A stretch of DNA of 64,000 nucleotides, from positions 11,356,030 to 11,420,029 of the forward strand of contig NC_021683.1 of the NCBI RefSeq assembly GCF_000247815.1, written 5' to 3'. The notes under the pieces are model-generated. The model was not told the origin of the DNA. It ran no database searches and was given only the letters and a program-made list of their open reading frames with translations. The position numbers and the translations under genes are program-made. Source of the DNA: Ficedula albicollis (lineage: Eukaryota; Chordata; Aves; Passeriformes; Muscicapidae). Positions 13,601 to 27,189 of this stretch are shown here, piece by piece (position 1 is the stretch's first letter; every line of letters begins with the position of its first letter).

Positions 13601-16600
13601 CTGTCCTTATTACATTCACACAAAACAACCACAAGTTTTAAACAAGGCAAATACTTCCCTCCAATCTCTGGCATCTCTGTAGTTTATAAAACCTTGAGAA
13701 CTGGTTTAGCTCCTACTGTAATATTTTCTGAAGATTTCACACTATTTCATATACTTACCATCTTGCCAGGACTGTGAGAGTTAAAAAAAAAATTCAGTAT
13801 TTTTCAACCAGTCTTTGAACTGTTATTATCACATTTCATTTGAAAAATAGCATTCATGAGTTCCCGAAAATACATAAAGTCTGTGACAGAAAGGAAAAAA
13901 AAGCTCTGATTTTCCCAAAGCCCATGTTAACTTCTTAACCCATCAATATTTCTTCTGGAACAGAGGAAACATGGCCCTTCTTTATATCAACACCATTTTC
14001 TCCTACTGAAGCTAAAGAAAAGTAAAATCTACCTCAATTGCCTCCTTAATTATGATCTAAAATTCCAAGGTATAAGGAGGTAAGACATAAGAAGAAAAAA
14101 ATGAACTTTTTTCCAAAACAGAAAATAAATTACATAAAATCTTCTACTTTCTATCTTACTTAACATGCACACAATTTTAAGCTTCCACTCTAAGATTCTT
14201 CATTTTTCTTATTATAGAATTGAAAAGTGTCATCCAGATTAGGACTCAATTTTCTCACTAGGTACTTATAATTTATATTCCTATATAAATACTGACATCA
14301 AAATCCAGATTGCACTGTTGAGAGCTAAGACTAACTCTGTAGTACAAGTGTTCACTGTAACTTAAAAAAAAATACATACCTTTAAATTGTTATGTAAAAA
14401 TTGTGAGGTCTAAGAAGGGGTTTGACAAAGGCAAAAAATGATGAGGAATTATAGCTCACATCTGACTTGAAACCTGAAACTAACATGATTTGTCACAAGT
14501 AAGAGGTTCTTTCTTCCACTGCCATGCAAAAATGCAAGAACATAAAAACTCTAGAAATACAGTGACCCAGACTGCAAAATATTATGGGTTATAGAATGAC
14601 CCCATAAAAAGAGATTTTTTTATTGTGTTATTTTAATGATGCAATGTTATAAGTTATTGATTTTTACCAGATATAATCAATTAACACCTTTCTGCTGTTT
14701 ATCTCATGAACCAGAAGAATTTTGTGTTTACTTTGGTGCTGATTATTGAATGTTTATTCTGTTTTCACTATGTCAATTTGTCATTAGATGATAATTTAGA
14801 GAGAAGTTAAGATTTCAAAATTTGGATAAATAGCACAACTATGAAAATTCAACAATCATAAATAACTTTATCAAACTTTCCACTTCATTATGTCTTTCTC
14901 CAAATCTTTACATTTTCCAGCATCTGGTTGAATTTTCCATAAGAGAAATGGTACAATTTCACTGAAGGAAATAGCAAAAAGGACATCAGAGCCTGTCTTA
15001 TAATAAAACTATTTTGGACTAATACAATTTTTCCATTTGAAAACTCCATACTTTAGCAATGGTTTAACTAACAATATTTTTTCCTAGCAGTCAATATTTT
15101 CAATGCAGTTAAACTACTCTTTAAATTAATCTCTTGATGATTTATTAGTGACAAATTAGTTTGGTAGTGAATGTATGTCTATGAAATATACAACGAAAAT
15201 CTACTAGTAATTAAGTGTAGTACGTCATGCAAGCTTTAAAGACAATGCTATTATAACATGATACAAGTGCTATTAGGAAAAATAAGAGCTGCAATTTTAC
15301 TTAACTATAGCTCAGCTCTCCCAGGCACATACTGATCAGGAAAAGTGCAACATCCTCTCTTGAAATTCAAGTACCTTTTCTTTTTCCCCTGCTTCTTTGT
15401 GATATAACAACTTTTCTGGTTCCAGTTAAAAAGCAAAATAAAATATGTCAATACCATCATCAAAAGGGAAAAAATATTAAAGCCTTTTAAAAAAATGAAT
15501 CAGGTGCAGATATTGAACTGTACTTTCTCATCCTTTGTCTCACTTTTCAAATGATAATTTCTTCCACAGTCACCATTAAATCTTGATCTATTCCAGCTCT
15601 CTGTATGGGTCATTGATTCTAGATGTACCATGGTTATTTTTAAATGTTTCCCTTTCGTAGAGAAAAAGAGGGCTGTCTAGAGCCAGATGGGTAACTTCAC
15701 ACTTCATTTATCAAACCCAATGCGTTAGACTCCACCCTTTCTTTCCCACTATTGCTGTTAAATTTCCATATAATTTGGTAACAATTTTCATTATCATACA
15801 GTGACCCTAAAAAGTCTATCCAGGTTTGCATGGTTAGTCCAAAATTCACAGCTGTTCCCTTCACCCTCTATTTGTTACAGTAGAATCTGAGGTTCTCCTC
15901 ACTTTATAAGCTGAGCAGTGACCTTCTGTAAGCAGAGGTCAAGAAGGGGTCAGTTCAAAGGGCTAGAGCAGCTCTTTAACAGCTATAACAACCTGTCCAT
16001 CAGGCCCTATCAAGCAGTATAAACAAATCTGGGGCTTTGGAAACTCTGGACCATTTCTGTTAACACTCAGAGGACATTCACTGAGTCCTACCTGAAGTAT
16101 TTTGGATCACTACCACTCAGAGAACAACCTGAATCCCTGGAAGACCTGCTCAGATACTTAAGATACTGATGACGTCTTTGCATCACAAGTCTATGAAATG
16201 GTGAGTGCAACACTAAGCACGCTGCCATGTGCTTTGGGCTGTGGAGCTGAAATAAAATCTTAAAGAGTCATTTCAGCTCATTCATATGCAAAAGCACTGG
16301 TACAACTTAAAGCAAACACCACAAGAATATGCTTTAACTGAGTAGGTACAAAACGAACAGTTCATATGCCTTTCTCTGGGAAAGACTAAATTTCCAAAAG
16401 TTCAGTCACTTTGTTACCAGTTCCCAACGTGTATGGGTTTTGTTGTTCTTTTTCTTTCATTTCAGGTGTTAATGACACAAATAAAACACAAGAAAGAACA
16501 TAACGACTATATAACTCTACAAAGACCAAGTGCAGAGTGAAGTTTTCTGCCAGCTGCCCTCCCTTCATTGACCTAAATTTCTTGAAGTTGTACTGCTCAT

Positions 16601-16822
16601 AATCTGCTCTCTAATGCACAATGTAAGGTAATTAGAGTCATCTGTATTTAACTTCCACAGGAAAAAAAATTCTATTATCTAATCTAGCTGATCCCCTGAT
16701 AGCCTGTTGAAAGTAAAGTACTGTAACCTATTGCCTGCCCTTTGACAAGTGCTAATTATTTCCTGTCCAAGCACATTTTTCTCATGTAATTCCAAAGTAC
16801 ACAATAGACTGATGTGTAAAAC

Positions 16823-16840
16823 ACGGGCAGTCCTGCCCGT
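16823..16840. repeat. Perfect 8-bp inverted repeat in a CpG-bearing patch
   Basis: The arms ACGGGCAG and CTGCCCGT are separated by TC. The following 100 bases (to about 16930) hold several CpGs in otherwise CpG-poor intron sequence, and the ACGGGCAG arm sequence recurs near 16890. No function is shown. Confidence 0.6.
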
Positions 16841-18850
16841 AGCGGGGCGGACGTTTTATAACTTTCAGCACAGCGTGCTCCATGGCTGCCACGGGCAGAG
16901 TTCCACTGCAGAGCCCGAGCTGGGGCTTTGATGGAGCCCAGCGAGGTGTATGGTAACAGGCTCTTTATGCACATCACACGGGGGAGACTCCCACATAGGT
17001 CACTGGGATGGGAAACACCAAATGGAAAGAAAAAGGATTATGGATATTTAATACTCAAAGGACACTTCCTTCCAGAACTTTCAAGGCACAATGCTCTTGA
17101 AATTTTCTTTCAGGTGTTTAGTTTTAAGAAGGCCTGCACTTTGTCTGCTTGTGCCTCTCCCAGCCCCCACGAGCTGCAGCTTTGCTGTGTCAGAGGCTGG
17201 GCTACGTCTCCAACTGCAGCCCTGGCTCCAGCCCCGGAGCTCCCTGCGAGCAGCAAGCGAGGCCAGGCACACTGAAACCCACAGCACTTCCAAATTACTG
17301 CCATGATTTCTGATGACTTTGTATATCAGGAAATCATTGTTAGGCAAAATGAACTCTATAAAAAGTTGAAAGCTTTCTTTTCTCTTTTACAATGAAGATG
17401 CACATGTCCCACAGAAAAGCTTTAAGTGATTTCCTCCATTTCCAACATTTGCTGAAACATTTGCCTTATTTAGTAAGCATCATGATGGAAGGCAAAAAAA
17501 CAGACAATCCTTCCAAAAAAACCCAACTAATCAGAAAGAAAAACCAAAACCAAGAAACAAAACCCCCATAAAAATCCCTTAAATTGTTCAAGAAGGAAAA
17601 CCTCACATGATATTATGGCAACATAAACTCCACATGATAATAAGGAAAATATTTTAGAGCCAGCTTACTCTGAAATCTTAAACGAGTAGCATACAAACAT
17701 TCCATACTCACTGGAACATAACCTTACAACAGAACCTGTAATTTGTAAAATAATTATGTGTAATTATGTTCAGTTTTTATCTAAAGTTTCTAAAATGTTT
17801 CAGCTTCATTATTCAGCTTCAATTATTTGGAGCAGAAAAGATACCCAAGTGTCAGATCTCAAAATCTACAGATAACATTTTAAAAGCAATCTCAAGAGTC
17901 TTCAGGAACTACACCAGCAAAATGCAAGAGATTGTCCTTAACTTTAATTAGAGCAGGTAAAACAATCATGCCAGTTAAATACTTAATTTGAATTATAAAA
18001 ATCTGATTTAAAAATACTTTTGACTAAAAACTTTATTTAATTGTACTTAAAGAACATCTCCTGTTTTTAAACAAAAGCTGTAATTTTTCGGCAGAAAAAA
18101 TTCACAGACTGCTAGATAGTTTACATAAATATCAAATAAGAACATAAGAGATTACAAAAATAGTATAAACCTATAGCTTTTGGACATAGGTATGAAAAAA
18201 GGTGGCATCAACTCATTTAGCAGCCTAAGAGAAGAACAAGGTGGAACATGTTGGAAATTCTCTTTCATTCACCTGTTTCTGAACAAACCAAAGGTATGGT
18301 GTATCTGGTGCTTCTGAAATGCATTCGGTTGATTACATTCCAGTAACACAAACCTTCATACAAACAGAAACAATTTTTAAACACTGTTAACAGCATCTCC
18401 TGATGGATGGCAGTGAAGCACTCAGGTGTAGTAAAACAGTCCCATGAGATGAACTCCAGCAGTCCACACACAGCTTGTGCATGTGTCCATGCACATCTCT
18501 CCAACACAATCCAGTTAACACCAGTAGGACACCCCAGGGAAACGGGAGGAGCACAAGGGAAGCCAAGAAGTGCAGTTTTAGCAGAGCATAGTTCCAGCAA
18601 AGAGCATGGCTCATATTGTCAGCAATATGTGAAAAACCTGAGGGCACTTTAGGTGGCACCACTCCTCAGATCTGAGCGCAGCCCGCCAAGCTGCTATCAG
18701 CAGCCTGCACTGCATGAGTAAGGGAGCAGTCTGCCCCACAGAAACATGGACTATCCCATCCAATGAAGTACTATTTGAACAGTGAAAATTTAGAATTTTT
18801 TTTAAAGTCACTTTTCCCCACTCAAGGGGATTTATAGGAATATTTCTCAC

Positions 18851-18975
18851 CTTGCTGTCCATTCCTTACGCAGCTTTTGTCTCTCCTTAAGAAGGAGCAG
18901 GAAGCAGCTGATGGTCTCATTCCTTTGTTCCTCAATTTGTTGCTCTTTTCTAACTTCAGAGAGGAGCAGACTTGT
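18851..18975 (-). CDS. Exon 8 (charged helix)
   Basis: The exon is 125 nt: 41 codons plus two bases. The acceptor has a long pyrimidine tract (TGTGTTTCCTTCCTTTAAG) and the donor is AAG/GTGAGA (plus-strand tctcac, 18845-18850). The peptide starts TSLLLSEVRKEQQIEEQRNE, then ETISCFLLLLKERQKLRK and ends EWTA, with a last split codon completed by exon 9 as AGA. The mix of leucine clusters and charged residues looks like a coiled coil. It follows exon 7 in phase 0. Confidence 0.65.
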
Positions 18976-21900
18976 CTTAAAGGAAGGAAACACATAAAAA
19001 TTATAATCTGGAAATAGGAAACAATGTGTAAAATTAATAAAAAGCCCATAAGCAAATAAGGACAGTAAATCAATAGCTTTTTTTATTACAGTTCCACTGC
19101 TGACAAATCAATACAGTAAATGATGGTTAGAAATGGCCACCATATATTTGGGATTTAATCAATATACATGGCACATAAGGTAAACCTTAAAATCTCATTG
19201 CCTTAAGTATCACACTACGACATTGTGCATTCTAGCCCACATTTTCTTGAGGCATAGTTATTTTCTAAATATTATCTTGTATCAAATAATATCAGAAGCA
19301 TTTTCCTCAATGTAGCATTTGTTTGGGGGATTTCATCCTCCTCTTTACTCCTCGATAAAGCTGTTGAAGAAAATACCTGTTTGTATTGTATCTGCTGAAT
19401 GGAATTTTTGCTGATGTCCACATCAGCATGTTCTCTTTATCATTAAATCCTTCAAACAAACAAGAGAGAAAGTCTTTTCAAATATGGAGCAAATTAAAAA
19501 CTGCTCAAAAATGTACATATACATACAATGGATTTAAATAGTCTGTGAAGCAGGATGACACTCATTCTCTGCAGATCAAATGTTACTGGTCCTCCCAAAC
19601 ATTGTGCTGACAGTTAACGGTGACATAAGAGAACTGGGGATGTTCTTATCACCCTTCCTCCTCCCATCAAGCTGATTCCAGCTCCCTCACTCCATCTCTG
19701 CCTTCTGACTCCAGTACACCCTTTTCTCTTCTTCTTTCCCTGCACTTCCCCACATCTGCCAAGCTGGGGAGAAAACGGTTGATGCTCAGCTACCAACCAG
19801 TCCTACATCCACCAGTGCCCACGTGCTCCTCAGTGTGCAGAAGTGTCTCTGTTGCAGCGACTCAGAGTCTTTTCCTTAAGTGAAGATATATTGCCTTTTT
19901 CACCTTAATCAGCCTCCAGTATACGTGGAATTATTTTTGGTATTCTGACCTACAGTCACATGTTCTGCAAACATATCAAAGCACCTAAATGCTTTTGGGA
20001 AGGATGACAGAACAAATAGAATTATTGCACAAACCTGCTTTCTTTTCACAGAAAAGGAGGCAAAAAAATAAGTTTCTAACCTGGGAAGTTGTGCATGTGA
20101 GTTTGAAAACACAACCAAACATAATCAAAAGCTGTAATTCCTATTCCCAGCATAACCTCCCTTATTGGAACAACGTGACAAAACACATGGCATTTTGCCT
20201 CCTCAACATCACATACACATTACACTCTGTCCTGCCCAACTAAAATTCCTCTGGGAATTCTGTGAGAGAAATTACTGTTATTATTGTCAGTTTGTGAAAA
20301 CAGATCTATCCTCATTACAATAGTTTTGTTGGTTTTTTGGTTTTTTTCACAAGAAAAAATAACATGCAGATAATACACTTCTTAAGCTATGTAAAGTACA
20401 AGTAGCATTGTTACTGCTATGGTCATTCCAAAAGAGAAGCAGGGTTTACAGAGACAGAAAATAACTTTATTGCACCAACATCACATGCAGGGAACAAAAA
20501 GCATCTTTCTCCCCATCTCCCAGCTCTATCAGTTGGCCTACCAAAAGGCATTACCCCATCATATGGGACTTAAACATCAAAAAGAACATTTTCTTGCAAA
20601 AACCCCAAATGTTCAAAACTCTGTCTATACAGATCACATTCTTGACCCTGCTTTGACATTACAAAGCAAACAAAAAGCCAGTGAGCATTTTCAGATAAGG
20701 ATTCCCTGACATGGGTTTCCCTTGCACTGACCTGCAACACCTTTTCCACAAGCTCTAATATCTGCCAACCCCAACAATCCTGACCTTAGAGCCTCACTTC
20801 CAGCAGCTGCACAGTTTAAAGCAGGATTTGATAAGGACTTCAGCAAGTGGAACACTCACATGAGCTGATGCACATCTTTAATGGTGAAAATTACCACTCC
20901 TTGTCATTCACATTAAATACACCTACTAAAGCTTAACTTTTATCTTTATCATGTACAAGACCTGACAGAGCACTACAACCAGAGTTTACCACTGTATTAC
21001 AAGATGATCAGACTGTAGCCATACCTTTAGGCCACAGTCCACCAAGATTTCCCTTTCAGAATGTTCGCATGGCCATTTTATTCACAGAGGGACAGGAAAA
21101 TCCACTGATGATGGTGAAATGTCTGCTTCTCCCCTAGACTTCAGGGAAGTGCCATGATTAATTTTGCCATGCCTCACAAATCCAGAAGTACAATTATTTG
21201 CTGCAACAAACATCAAGATCCCCAAAATAAATGATTCAGAAAATGCAGAGCATGGAGAACTGGGAGTTGCTAAAGAATTTTCAGTTAAAATCTGATAAAA
21301 ATATGATATTAATAGATATTATCAGTCAGAGATGGGAGATCGCTTCTCCACGTACTCACAATCACACTGTATGTGATATGGTATGAATTCTCTTGACCTG
21401 GTCAAATTGCAAGTTTCATCCTGAGTTTCATTAAGTAAAGTCCCTTCCATCTACAGAAACATCATAATTCCGGAAACTGAACATAGTTTATTTTTTACTG
21501 AGAGAACAATTCCATTGCTCCAGCCTTCTGTTAAGACCTTTCATTTATGTGGTGATGTACATGGCTTGAGTCAAACGCATAGTTTGACACTGACATCATA
21601 AATGCTTCTTTATTGAGCCCTGTGAGTACAGTCACAGCTACCTGGAGGGTGAAATTGTATTATTAAGCAACATACAACAGCAATACATCGCAATTTAACT
21701 GATTTACTTGTTTTCTAAGAGTGCGGAAAGGGCAGTAAGGTCACCTGAAATGCCAGTGCAGGGCTTGATGTGTAGCTTTTATAGAGGCATTTCTTAATAA
21801 CTTGCTATTCTTATAATCACAATAAGAATCTTGAATTGTAACAAATAAAGCAGCATTCTGGGTAAAATAATATTATAAAGCACACTCCTTTGAAAGTTGT

Positions 21901-23389
21901 CTTTTCCATGTAACTTGTTTTGGGATTTATTTTTAACAAGGGGATTCGATATATACCTTGACTGATAAAGGTCAAGGGTTCATGAAACTCAGTCAAAGAT
22001 GTTATCAGCTGGGAAAGCCATTTCCTCACATCAACACTGATAAAAATCCATCAGAAACCTGGCTGATACCACCCCTGCTCTAAAGAGCTAGAATGACCTT
22101 CTTTTGAACACCACTATAGTTGCACATCCCGTCAAAGAAAATCTGATCTTGTGCCTCAGTTCTTTTAATGACAGATAATTGCCTGCAGAGGCCCCCTTTG
22201 CCCAATGCTGAGTGAAGCCTTCACAATTCTCAACTGGACTCAGCACTGACTCAGGGGTTTTCAGCACACTTGGGACTGCAGGACAGTAGAATAAATAAAC
22301 AATGCAACCAGCCCTACAGCCTGTCTTATCTCATCCTTGTGTTCACAGAGATTCTTGAGGGTAGTAATGTTTACAAACTGGTGAAACTTTCTTTCTTCTG
22401 CTTCCTGAGCTGGTAAAAACATATCCTGGAGAACCTAAGCAACGAGATTACGCAAATTGCTTATCACTTGTGGGAAGCAACTCCCTGTCTCATTGGCCAC
22501 CACCAATTTAACAAGCAGTACTGCTAGTATTTTCAGTAAATCTTACCCAAATCTCCTTACAGATCTATTAGTGTGTTTAGGGCTTTCTTTGTAAAACCCA
22601 AACGGTACAAGTCACACAACTCACTGCTCAAAAAGCCCAAATCTATGTACACACACACATATGTATATGTATAAATGTATCATGAGCAAATCCAGTCTTG
22701 TATGTTAAACACAGTATTTAGGAAACTGTACTCTTTGCCTTCCTCCTGGTACAGCAGCAGAACTAAATTTAGGCATAGCAGGAAAGAGCCATCAGAGCAT
22801 TTTCTCTCATTATGTAAGAAAGGAAGGTTCTAAGATTAGATATCAAGGGACCAACACCCTATTTCTCTCATTATCACCAACAAAATATAACAGTAACACA
22901 GGACTGAATAGAAACAGTTATATCCAAGCCTTTCTATTCACCCAGGAGTACGCACAAAATTAGATACCTAACAAAGCTAATCTAGGTATTGTAACAGAAT
23001 TACAATAATATTTTTTCCTTAGATACACAGCAGAAGAAACTCTGTTTTAACATCCCTAGGCCACTACCCTGCTGGACTGTGGGTGAATATCACAACATGC
23101 CTACAAACAAGCAAGAAAAACCAACATCTAAACGCTTCAAACCCCACACTAGTATATTTTCAATCTTATAAAGCTAGATTTTTTCCTTCCTTCAATACAG
23201 ACCTCATGAGGAGTCAGACATAAGGTTAGAAACACTGTCTAACTGGAGACATGAAGCTTACTGTTCTGTCAAACAAATTAGCCTTCAGTCTGAACTAAAG
23301 TGGCACTTGGGACAGTTTGCCTCTTGGTCCTACTTTGTTGGGTCAACAAATCAGATTTTTCACACTAAGTTAAGATTTAATTTACTCAC
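18976..23389. other. Intron between exons 8 and 7
   Basis: This is intronic sequence with a pyrimidine-rich stretch at about 19640-19755. I see no repeat family or further exon in it. Confidence 0.5.
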
Positions 23390-23455
23390 CACCAGTTTAA
23401 GTAAGATAAGCTTTTGAATCTTTACCAACCACTTCCATTTTAACACAGCAGTCAT
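23390..23455 (-). CDS. Exon 7 (short, basic amphipathic helix)
   Basis: The segment is 66 nt (22 codons) and encodes MTAVLKWKWLVKIQKLILLKLV, whose alternating lysine and large hydrophobic residues suggest an amphipathic helix. The acceptor region is a T tract ending in TTTTTTAGAG; using the second AG gives phase 0, while the first adds two bases and needs a phase-1 partner. The donor is a consensus GTGAGT (plus-strand actcac, 23384-23389), and the exon ends in phase 0, which matches exon 8. The only other frame that could be tried contains a stop. Confidence 0.5.
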
Positions 23456-23695
23456 CTCTAAAAAATCAATAACTAATACAGAAAGGAAAAACAAAGAGTA
23501 AAATCTGTAAGCAGGATTAAAATGCTATTCTGTATTTTCTCTGTTATTTTTGTCTCTGTTATTTTATTTGCTTTCAGTGAAAGAAACATTCTCATGCAAT
23601 TCTATGAAACTAGAAGCCCTTTCAGAAGGGAGGGAAAAACAACCTGAAATCTATTAAGCCTTGTTAATTTAACATGTTGTAACTCCTCCATGATT

Positions 23696-24593
23696 AAAAA
23701 AAAAAAAAAAAGCTAGAAATTGATTCAAAAACCCTGTTCATTTCTTCTTTAATTTTAAAATTTCTACTTAAAATATGAGCAAATGCACCCATTTTAATTG
23801 CTACAATAGAAACAGCCAGTATGGTTTAAGTTATCACCAGGTAATTTGGGCACATTAAACCCAATTCTCTGCCTTTTGTTTATTAATCCACTATGCCAGA
23901 TATCACAGTTTCACTCAGCAACCCTCATGTTCTGGATGATATTGAAAAATGAGTCATGTTTGTCAAAGAAAGTTAAAAAAAAAAGGTACAGAGGAAAAAA
24001 GTGTTGTTTATAGAAGCCAGCTGCTCTGGCTTCGGCGCCAGCAGCTCTTCATCCTGCTATTTTACGCTCACAACCCCCACTGCCCCCACTGGCACAGGTA
24101 CAACTAAATGTTGACTTCAATGCTTCAGAGAGCACTCAACTGATTCTGTACATGATTAATTGCCAAAGACATGGCTGACCATATGGAACAGAGAAAGCAT
24201 CAAGTAATTCATACTTCTGTATATGATCATTTGGCCCCTGTTGTTTTAATGTACAGGAAAGAGCTAGTATAGCACAGACCTGGTGTCTTGCCCTTGACAG
24301 CCCATTAAGAAATCTCAAAGCACCTAGTTGAAGTTATGCTGTTGGCTTTTCAATAGCAGCCTAATAAAACAGAAGCAAAGCTTTCCAACTAGTCTTAAAT
24401 CTTTCACATACAGTACATTAACCACTGCTGCTACAACAACTGGTTTCTTATGATAGGAAATGGGATTTGATTTCTAGCCTCTGCATAGTTACTGAAAGCC
24501 TTTTTCTGACCTTTGGAGGGTTTACAAAATCATTGTTCGTTTTTCCTGCCATTTTCCCAGTTTCTTGCCATGGTGATCCTAATAGATTTGTTT
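23696..24593 (+). repeat. 898-bp tandem duplication, copy 1
   Basis: The unit begins with a run of 16 A and ends at TAGATTTGTTT. It is repeated directly at 24594-25491. By eye the copies differ only in a few bases just after the A run (GCTAGAAATTGATTC against GCTAGTAATTGATTA). The same small minus-strand frame (60 codons) appears in both copies at an 898-bp offset and is not a gene. Confidence 0.93.
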
Positions 24594-25491
24594 AAAAAAA
24601 AAAAAAAAAGCTAGTAATTGATTACAAAACCCTGTTCATTTCTTCTTTAATTTTAAAATTTCTACTTAAAATATGAGCAAATGCACCCATTTTAATTGCT
24701 ACAATAGAAACAGCCAGTATGGTTTAAGTTATCACCAGGTAATTTGGGCACATTAAACCCAATTCTCTGCCTTTTGTTTATTAATCCACTATGCCAGATA
24801 TCACAGTTTCACTCAGCAACCCTCATGTTCTGGATGATATTGAAAAATGAGTCATGTTTGTCAAAGAAAGTTAAAAAAAAAAGGTACAGAGGAAAAAAGT
24901 GTTGTTTATAGAAGCCAGCTGCTCTGGCTTCGGCGCCAGCAGCTCTTCATCCTGCTATTTTACGCTCACAACCCCCACTGCCCCCACTGGCACAGGTACA
25001 ACTAAATGTTGACTTCAATGCTTCAGAGAGCACTCAACTGATTCTGTACATGATTAATTGCCAAAGACATGGCTGACCATATGGAACAGAGAAAGCATCA
25101 AGTAATTCATACTTCTGTATATGATCATTTGGCCCCTGTTGTTTTAATGTACAGGAAAGAGCTAGTATAGCACAGACCTGGTGTCTTGCCCTTGACAGCC
25201 CATTAAGAAATCTCAAAGCACCTAGTTGAAGTTATGCTGTTGGCTTTTCAATAGCAGCCTAATAAAACAGAAGCAAAGCTTTCCAACTAGTCTTAAATCT
25301 TTCACATACAGTACATTAACCACTGCTGCTACAACAACTGGTTTCTTATGATAGGAAATGGGATTTGATTTCTAGCCTCTGCATAGTTACTGAAAGCCTT
25401 TTTCTGACCTTTGGAGGGTTTACAAAATCATTGTTCGTTTTTCCTGCCATTTTCCCAGTTTCTTGCCATGGTGATCCTAATAGATTTGTTT
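24594..25491 (+). repeat. 898-bp tandem duplication, copy 2
   Basis: This is the direct repeat of 23696-24593, also starting with 16 A. After its end at 25491 the sequence continues as AAGGTTCAG, where copy 1 instead runs into the A tract. Mismatches confined to the edge next to a homopolymer are typical of error-prone contig ends, so an unmerged contig overlap is the simplest explanation; a real recent duplication is possible. Confidence 0.93.
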
Positions 25492-27117
25492 AAGGTTCAG
25501 TACATTCTACTCTTACTAGCTGTTATATGCAAACCGTGCAATGAAGGTAGGCTCATGGGAACTGGAAGGAAAGAAATTATTAACTATTTTCTTTCTGAGA
25601 TTCAGAGAAGTTACTGCAACATCTAAAACATAATTTATTTTTAAGGAGCCCATAAAACAAAACCAAAAATTCCTCAAAAGAAGCAATATACTAGCATATG
25701 CTTTCTTTTATCAGATTGGAGACAAATCATCAAACTTCATTTGAGAAGGAAGGACAATTTATTTTAAAGCTGTAGTATTCTCAAGGATTTCTGACACAGA
25801 CCTCAAGGAAAGAAAAAGGTGCAGACTTAGAATATATGTCAGTATCATTAACTGCTTTATGTTAGTTTTATCTACTGTTAACATCTTTTCAGTCATACTC
25901 AGTCAAAGAAAAAACATTTAAAAAATGTTTCCCTGTCAAAGCTCTTAAGATGACAGTGCTAAAAAGTTAATCCCCATCCTCACAGATCTTCTGGCAGTTT
26001 TGACGTACGTTGGCAAGGATGCATTTGCTGGAACCTTCCAACAGAAAATATTTACATGGAGTTTTCTTGTCTGAGGATTTTCTAGTTGAGTAAGAGATCC
26101 TCATGGTCTGAAGGGCCTTATATGGGAAATTCTAATCATTGAGCATTTATCAGTGGTAATTTCCCAGGCTGAGAATTCAGATAACACTGTTAATAGTCCA
26201 ACAAAACACATGAATAATCTGCAAGCCAACATAAAACTCCCTAACTGTTCTGGTTATTGACTGAGAACTTTCAACATAAAATCAGGGGTTTTAAGACAAA
26301 TATTATGTCTTTTTAAAAATAAAATATAAACAATAGAGAATTTTACAAAAGAAATGTCATTTCTGTAACATGAAAGGAAAGGAAGCTCAAGTTGCTGGTG
26401 TGAAACCATTACCACAAAGACCATACATTCTCCCCTACCATTATATTCAATGGTGCACATCAAAACTAAACATGTACATAACCCAATTATAGAGCAGAAT
26501 GCTTAAACTCAGACATATGCTTAAGCTCTATATACAAGTCTACATGCATTAAAATGTAGGCAGCCCTGCCTCGCTTTGAGGTATTCACTGCTGACAACAA
26601 AGGATGAATACCTGACTTGATAGATGAGTAGTTTGACCTAGAAAAACCTACAGCGAGTAGATCACTTCGACATTTCCAAAGAAACTGTAGGTCTTGTCTG
26701 CACTAGAAAGTTGTTCCATTTATCTATGCCTGTGGAGCTAAAGCAGTACATTTTCTAGCTATATGAGTTTAAGAGTCATAAATTAAACCAGGTTGAGCTT
26801 ATTTGGAAATAAGCATTACCTTTGTGCCTATATAATAATATTTATACCAGGGTCTTGAACCATAAATTTAGGAAAAAGGAGTCCAAACAGAAGTAATTCC
26901 CAAGTAATTTTTGGTTATTCTGGCATGCTACAACTGAATGAATTTCCAATTGAGAAAAAATTCTTTTTACTGGATGATTTAAGCAGTTATGATGACTCTC
27001 TGTAAGACCTTCAATATGTAGTTACAAACTAAAAAAATGTAATAAGATCAACACTTTCAAAATATTTTTGCTGCACTAATCAGTTTGGCAATGTTCTAAA
27101 GGTGAAGTATAACCCAC

Positions 27118-27189
27118 CTCATCATGAAAGAGCAACCACTTAAGATATTTGGAATAAGGGTGGCTTAGCATCTTCAGATGTATGGGTGA
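27118..27189 (-). CDS. Exon 6 (short)
   Basis: The segment is 72 nt (24 codons), phase 0 at both ends, bounded by acceptor GGTAACCTTTCAG and donor GAG/GTGGGT (plus-strand acccac, 27112-27117). The peptide is SPIHLKMLSHPYSKYLKW followed by LLFHDE. It follows exon 5 and precedes exon 7 in frame if exon 7 uses the second AG of its AGAG acceptor. Its composition (Lys, Tyr, Trp, Leu helix) resembles that of exons 7 and 8. Because it is short, this call rests on splice signals and phase agreement. Confidence 0.45.

Larger units (their letters stand above)
10200..18850. other. Intron between exons 9 and 8
   Basis: This is AT-rich intronic sequence with an AAC microsatellite at 13568-13599 and a CpG-containing patch at about 16820-16930. 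I saw no transposon signature and no other exon whose phase fits. Confidence 0.5.
23456..27117. other. Intron between exons 7 and 6
   Basis: This intron holds the 898-bp tandem duplication (23696-25491) and otherwise unremarkable AT-rich sequence. Confidence 0.5.
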
